Made by a program: the position numbers and the translations under genes. The notes beneath the pieces are model-generated. The model saw only the letters and a list, made by a program, of their open reading frames with translations. It did no database searches and was not told the origin of the DNA. From Manihot esculenta (Eukaryota > Streptophyta > Magnoliopsida > Malpighiales > Euphorbiaceae), in the NCBI RefSeq assembly GCF_001659605.2, contig NC_035167.2:5064513-5128512 (forward strand): DNA of 64,000 nucleotides, written 5' to 3'. The stretch's first letter is position 1. Each line of letters starts with the position of its first letter. This document shows, piece after piece, positions 58,402 through 64,000 of the stretch.

Positions 58402-58547
58402 ATGTGGCTCCGAATTGAATTATTTAACAAAGTATGGGGTATCAAAGGAAAAAAGTGAAAACTTTGGGTATTGACTTCATTCCTTTGGAGGTTAGTCTGA
58501 AGGACACTATTGAAAGCTTGAAGGATAAGGGCTTCCTCAGCATTTAA
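58402..58547 (+). pseudogene. CCR-like exon 6 remnant, cassette 4
   Basis: Reads [21 protein letters not shown] sequence with an extra A in AAAAAAGTGAAAAC that shifts frame, then [23 protein letters not shown] sequence and a TAA in place of TGA (58545). Exon 5 is absent. Confidence 0.85.
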
Positions 58548-60975
58548 TATTGGCTGTTGGATAAAAAGCAATGCAAATATTACATTGGCTTTTCAGGTTC
58601 ATTGGCTTTAGCTTCCTATTGGTGCAAGATATTATTACCCTTCAGGATTGTCTTTATTTGAAAAAAGTGGACCAATACAATTTGTAAAATACATAACAAT
58701 TTGTATACAACTGTATATAAACATATTACATGTGTCACTTGTTTCACTGGTGGATGAAGTTCATTTCAGGTCTGATTTCTGAGGAAGTTACTCTTTTTTT
58801 TATCTGATTTCAGGTCTCATTCCAAAGAATAAGACACAAGAAAAAGAAAATGTGTAATCCACCAATTCAGATTTAGTTCAGTCTTTTCAAAGTATATTCA
58901 GATTTCATAGCCAACTCATTTTATGCTGTATCTGATTTCTGGTTCTTGTGATATGCTCTTACAAAATTCATCTAAAATTCAGTGCTCTTACACATTCTGG
59001 AAACAACAATTTATACAAAAACTGATTTCTCAGGGAAAAAAAGGAAAATAATGTTATTTGCATTGAATGAACAAATGATTAGCATAGTAGCAAAACTACT
59101 TAAAATAAGAGAAATTAGAAACAAAAAAGCAGCACAGCATGAGTCTGGGCATTGCATGTTGGATGATCGAAACAGAGGTGTTGAGTGAGAATCTAGATCC
59201 TGAAATACGCGGGCCTGCAAAAAGTCATTCGAAGAAGTGTGCAAAACTCCCATCATTCAGCTTTCATTTCTGCTTCCGGCTTAGCAGGATTACTATGTAC
59301 TGAGTTGTTTTCTGAACTGTGACAGATAGGAAACTTATCCCGGTGAGATTTTATTCCGGAATGTCAAGGGCACAATGCGTAGCTTAGTGAATCTCCATCA
59401 TCTTTGCCGCAGGTGTAAGTTATGAAGATAATTGCTAGATGGAGGATTTTCACACTAGTAATTTAGCATCTGTTTCAAGCCAGAATCATCATTAAATCAC
59501 AGATTTGCTTTACAAGCAATAACTAGGGGGATTTCATATTACAAGTAGTCTTTATAACTTACTGAATCGCTTATTTTTGAAGACAGAGGATGAGGAGAGC
59601 TCACGTTTTGTTTTTACTGCACAAATACTGCATATGGAATCTGAGTGAGGAGTTACTCTCTAAAAATTTCAAAAGTGTTTTTGAGAGGTACCTTTGCGTG
59701 AATCTTCTGGCAACAGACTCAAAGTAGTCATCCAATAAGTAGAAATTCTTCTATGGAAGGCCACACACATTAATAGCAGTTCTTTCAAGGCGAATTATGC
59801 CAAGCCAATCAAGGAATTGCTGCCATGGCATGTAGTTGTGGTTTCTTAATGTGTTCGAGTAACTTCTGCACAAGGAATCAAATTAATCTTTAAATCCGTG
59901 AAATTAAAAGGGATGCAGAATTACAAAACTAATAATAATAACAATAATAATAAGATGGATAGAAGCATGACCTGCCAATGCATGATTTCGGCAAGCCTTT
60001 GCATTGGTTCACCACTTCCCAATGTAGTAAGAATTTCAACAGCATCCCAGAATTTCAATAGCATCCCAATGATAACTCATACTTGATGAGCCTTGATGGA
60101 GAAATGAAAGTCCAGTTAAAATTATTCAAAATGCATATCCACTCGCCAAGAACATATGCACCCAGAAATCTCCTTAAATAAATAAGGTTTTAACAAGGTG
60201 AATGCTTTGCTTTTTCTTTTTTTGGGAAGAACTTCAAAGTTAACAAAGGTAAGACTATTGAGTTTTGATGTTTACCTTGTGTGGGAGAAATATGATGTTT
60301 ACCCAGAAATCACATTTTGTTTTCAGAATAAATGGTTTTTTCCACCTCTGCATTTGACATTGAAAAAACTTAAATAAATACCAAACAATTAAGATATGCT
60401 GCTGATTTAATTTACAAAGGAATGGTGCATGTGAAGAGAAATTGACATATGACAATCACCTTCAGCACAATCAATTCTCATCCTAATTTAGAAGACTAAT
60501 CAAACTAATTGCAACAATAACATCTTCTCCACGACGTCTACTACCTTCCGCACATAGAGTCAAAATTAATCCGTTATATCCATGAAAAGAATGAAGGCAG
60601 AATTACATTAAAAAATGAATAAAAATGATGGCTAAAAGAAAGACCTGCCAATGCATTTAAGATCTCTTTGAATTTGTTTCCCACATCCCAATTTATTAGA
60701 ATTTCAGGTGACTAAAAAACAAATAAATGATTCCTCTAGCTTGATGAGCCTGCATATGTGGGAAAAAAGTGTTAAAATATTATCATAAAGCAAATAAATT
60801 CTCAATTATAAAAAAAAAAATAAAAGAAAAAAAAAGGTACTCTGTATATTGATATTGATTGTAAAGAAATAATGACAAAAGGATACTTACGACTCAAAGG
60901 TAATACACTGCTCATTTTGGAAGAAACACATCCAACACTTCAAAACTTATCCTTCATTGATCTGTGTAAATAGAA

Positions 60976-63064
60976 TCATAGAGTGAAGATTTTCTCATGT
61001 AAGTTTAATTTGCAAATTGGAGAGAAAAAGGACCAACTTACCGAAGCTTCATCATCCAGTAGATAGCGGCCCTCTCTTTGAATTCTTTGGTCATCAACTT
61101 CAATATTTGGGATGTGAGAAATGAAAGCCCAATCCGCACCCTCTCTATTTCCACATCTTTCCTTCAATTGGGGACAGTCATTGATATTCAATTCTCGTAA
61201 CGAGGTGAGGGAACGCATCTCTTGAGGCAGACACTTTATTGCCGGACAAATGTCAATGGTTAGTCTTTGAAGACAAGCGAGATTCCGCAGTCCATCTGGA
61301 GGTAGAGATTCGAGCTCTTAAATATTTTAACATTTTTATAGAATTATCCATCGTTCTTCTATATGAATATATAGTAAATACACGCAAAAATTTTAAATTT
61401 TTATAAATAAATAGCTGATTGACATCATGTTTCTTAAACAAAAGAATCGATCGTACTCTTTTAGCATTGTTAAGAATTTCTTGTGGTGCAACATCTAAAT
61501 TCAATGCTACATGATGGGTTTTCTCATCAATATTTGGTGTATTAAAATTTACTAGCTGAATCCTCTTCTCATCCACTCTAGTTGCGAGATTGTGCATTAA
61601 ATCATGCATTTTACAGCTTTCGACATTTCCACATCTATCTCTTTTCACCTCTTGAAAAAATGACCTCCACCACAGTTTCATAAAATATTCAAGCCCAATA
61701 TCTTCAAGACAATCACTGGTACCTGGTGACTCAATAAACCCTTGTGCAACCCAAAAATGGATTAATGTTTTCACATCAATCACATAATCTTTTGGATATA
61801 TTGCGCAATATGCAAAACAATGCTTCAAATGTGATGGGAGATGATCATAGCTTAGTTTCAGTGTTGGCATAATATCATTACCATCTTGACTTATTCTTGA
61901 GAGTTCTTTTCTCAAAAAGGGCAGCCACTCAGTTTCTGGATTTTTCGCATACAAGAGACTTGCGATAGTTTTTATTGCAAGAGGAACTCCATGACATTTC
62001 TTCAGAATCTCCTTTCCCTTCTCTCTTACATTTGCATGTTTTGGCTCCTGCCCCTCAAGTGCTACATGCAAAAACAAAGACCAAGACTCCACCACAGATA
62101 AGCCTTCCAAAACATGTGGTGCTATTGTGCCAGATATATCTGCCACCTTTTTAGAGCGAGTGGTTATTAATATCTTACTTCCACTAGAGCCACCCACTAA
62201 TAATCTCTTTAAATTCTGCCATGTTTTTCTATTCTCATTCCACACATCATCTAGAACAAGCAGATATTTCTTCCCACAAATAATTTTTTCCAGTCTAGAC
62301 TTCAATGCTTCTAACTCAAGATCTTCCGATTTATTCCCTGTTGCAGACTCTAGAATCTTTCCAACAGTCATTTTCACATCAAAAGGTTCTGAAACACACA
62401 CCCATATTCTTGGCTCAAATGAATTCTTAATCAATTCATCATTCAATATGATTTGAGCAAGAGTGGTCTTCCCTAATCCTCCAATTCCAACAATTGAGAG
62501 GACTGAAACACACTCTTCACCATTGGAAGACAATACAAGTTCTGTAATTGCCTTTTTGTCACCCTCTCTCCCAATAATCACTTCAGGTAAAGAGGACGTA
62601 GTTTGATCCCTCCATACAATACTCTCCTGATCAGTACGAACCTCTAAATTAAATTTTCTGTCAGCTTCAATATCAGCTAGCCTCTCCCTAATCGCCTTAA
62701 CTTTATGACCCATTTTAAAACCATAAACAAGTTGATTTGAAGATGAAAAGAAGAGACTTACCTCCTTTGTCATTCTATTTCCAGTCATCACTCGGCGCCT
62801 TAGAGCTTCTGTGGCGAAGTCATCTACCAAGTCATCAGCATCATAAACAACTTCTTCTAGCCTCTCAAGCCAGCCTTTCACTTGACGGTTAAGTTTCTGC
62901 TGCTCCTCGGCATCCAGAAGAACATTGCGAATACTAGAAACTGTGGCCTCAAGTTTCTTAAGCTCACCTTTGACGCCCCACCACAATCCGATCTCATGAA
63001 GGGCTCGAGAACCCAGCTTGGTAATGATATCTCCGACAACATTAGAGAGAACTCCGTCGGCCAT
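60976..63064 (-). pseudogene. NLR4, CC-NBS-LRR copy with most LRRs deleted
   Basis: MADG start at 63064 (the frame is open to 63172). Coiled coil and NB-ARC are intact: GIGGLGKT, LDDVW, ITTRS, CHGVPLAI. MHD is kept in KMHDLMHNLA. At 61316 the sequence jumps from the first LRR (KMLKYLR) to the segment encoding ELESLPPDG, skipping about 990 bases that are present in NLR1 (about 39677-40667). The join is out of frame and the product ends after a 20-residue unrelated tail. The natural C-terminus (MRSLTSLRELNIND... to 60976) is still open but unreachable. Predicted product is CC-NBS with no real LRR. Confidence 0.9.
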
Positions 63065-63390
63065 TTTGGGTGTTTTGGTTTGATTGTAAAAGCACGAAAT
63101 GTTGCTGTGAAGAAGAAGATGGTGACAACAAATGACTAATTTAAAGAAAAAAAAAAGTGAAGGAAAAAGCATTCTTCATAATTATCTTCGGTCGGTCAGC
63201 TTTTGCGGGCGCTGGTTTGCTTTAATTTAAAAAGTAAAATATATTAATAAATTTATATATAGAATGAAAGTAAGTTATTTTTTTTTAAATAATTTTATTT
63301 TTTTTATTAAAAAAATAATTTTTATTAAATAAATTTTATGAGTGATTCAAATAGTTAAAAAATATAAAATATGTTTTTGATGTTACTGAA

Positions 63391-64000
63391 TTTTGGTTAT
63401 TGAAAGGAAAGTATTTTTATATACTTGTGTGATGATGTGTAGAATTATATTAGGTGTAACATAACATATAATAGATTTGTTATGAGTTTTAAGGATTTTA
63501 AATCGATTTGAATTCTAATACTGTAGCGATTCGATTTCTGAATCGTTACGGGAACAATGAATTGATTTTATTTTTTGGGTAGCAAAAGCTTAAGAGTATT
63601 CTGTTGCATATTATAGATCCATCGATGTAAGAGATGTTGCTTATGCATACATTCAAGCTTTGGAGATTCCTTCAGCTAGTGGCAGATATTGTTTCATTAA
63701 AAGAGATGTCCACTTCTCTGAGGTTCTGAAGATTGTGTCAGCAACATTATCCTACATTGCACCTTCCAAAAAAGTATGGTTTTTTTTTTATATATTTTTG
63801 CATGCTCATGTTGGACCAGCTATATAAATGACTAAGATTTATAATTATTTGGATAATTGAGAAATAGTTGTTTTGAATGATTAATTTGATCATGGAATAT
63901 AATATGAGTTGCAGATGTGGCTCTGGATTGAATTACTTAACAAAGTATGAGGTATCAAAGGAAAAAGCGAAAACTTTGGATATTGACTTCATTCCTTTGG
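63391..64000. repeat. Start of cassette 5, cut by window edge
   Basis: LTR remnant (63391-63560) followed by the CCR exon 5-6 remnant, as in cassettes 2 and 3. Another NLR copy is expected on the minus strand roughly 2.4-6 kb beyond the right edge. Confidence 0.8.
63580..64000 (+). pseudogene. CCR-like exons 5-6 remnant, cassette 5 (partial)
   Basis: Exon 5 (about 63585-63775) reads [20 protein letters not shown] then [20 protein letters not shown] and carries the same extra T as cassettes 2 and 3. Exon 6 starts at 63915 and runs off the edge. Confidence 0.8.

Larger units (their letters stand above)
57187..63390. repeat. Cassette 4 of the tandem duplication
   Basis: LTR piece, CCR exon 6, spacer and NLR4. 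It carries a longer LTR piece than cassettes 2, 3 and 5 but lacks CCR exon 5. Exon-6 distance to cassette 5 is 5513 bases, mostly because NLR4 lost about 1 kb. Confidence 0.8.

Noticed and set aside
1..64000. tRNA, rRNA, telomeric or satellite arrays
   Set aside because: Looked for conserved A/B boxes, rRNA cores and CCCTAAA runs; none were convincing.

Overview
This is plant nuclear DNA, shown by intron-rich genes with GT..AG borders, AT-rich intergenic DNA, LTR retrotransposons, TRIMs, a LINE, a lectin receptor kinase and CC-NBS-LRR resistance genes. Protein and repeat style fits a eudicot; I suspect Euphorbiaceae (cassava or rubber-tree type), but that is an impression, not a search result.

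Left part (1-15 kb) is an ordinary gene region. It holds the 5' six exons of a mitochondrial methylmalonate-semialdehyde dehydrogenase (- strand, running off the left edge), a FLOURY1-like GTD-binding membrane protein (-), an NDR1/HIN1-like LEA-2 protein (+), and a four-exon gene for an 86-aa UPF0729/C18orf32-like protein (+) whose first coding exon is only the ATG and whose third intron carries a TRIM element.

Middle part (15-27 kb) is repeat DNA. An AT-rich inverted-repeat element (about 17.96-25.57 kb) is split by a non-autonomous LTR retrotransposon (18121-24352) with two tandem-repeat arrays. The right LTR of that retrotransposon is in turn split by a 2.2-kb solo LTR of Tekay/Del-like type. 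A LINE fragment with an internal deletion follows. At 27374-29467 there is an intact L-type lectin receptor kinase (+).

Right part (31-64 kb) starts with a cinnamoyl-CoA reductase-like (CCR-like) gene that is dead: it has frameshifts, a premature stop and insertions by two solo LTRs and a TRIM. Its 3' end (exons 5-6) and a CC-NBS-LRR gene on the opposite strand form a cassette of about 6.4 kb that has been tandemly duplicated. Four cassettes lie in the window and a fifth begins at the right edge. Two NLR copies (39.3-42.4 kb and 45.8-48.9 kb) are open from end to end. The third has a one-base frameshift at the start of the LRRs, and the fourth has lost about 1 kb of LRR. Insertions present in only one cassette, and indels shared by several, allow the order of events to be read.

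The genes do not form a pathway. The functional theme of the right half is immunity: a lectin receptor kinase about 10 kb from a birth-and-death NLR cluster. I saw no tRNA, rRNA or CRISPR array.
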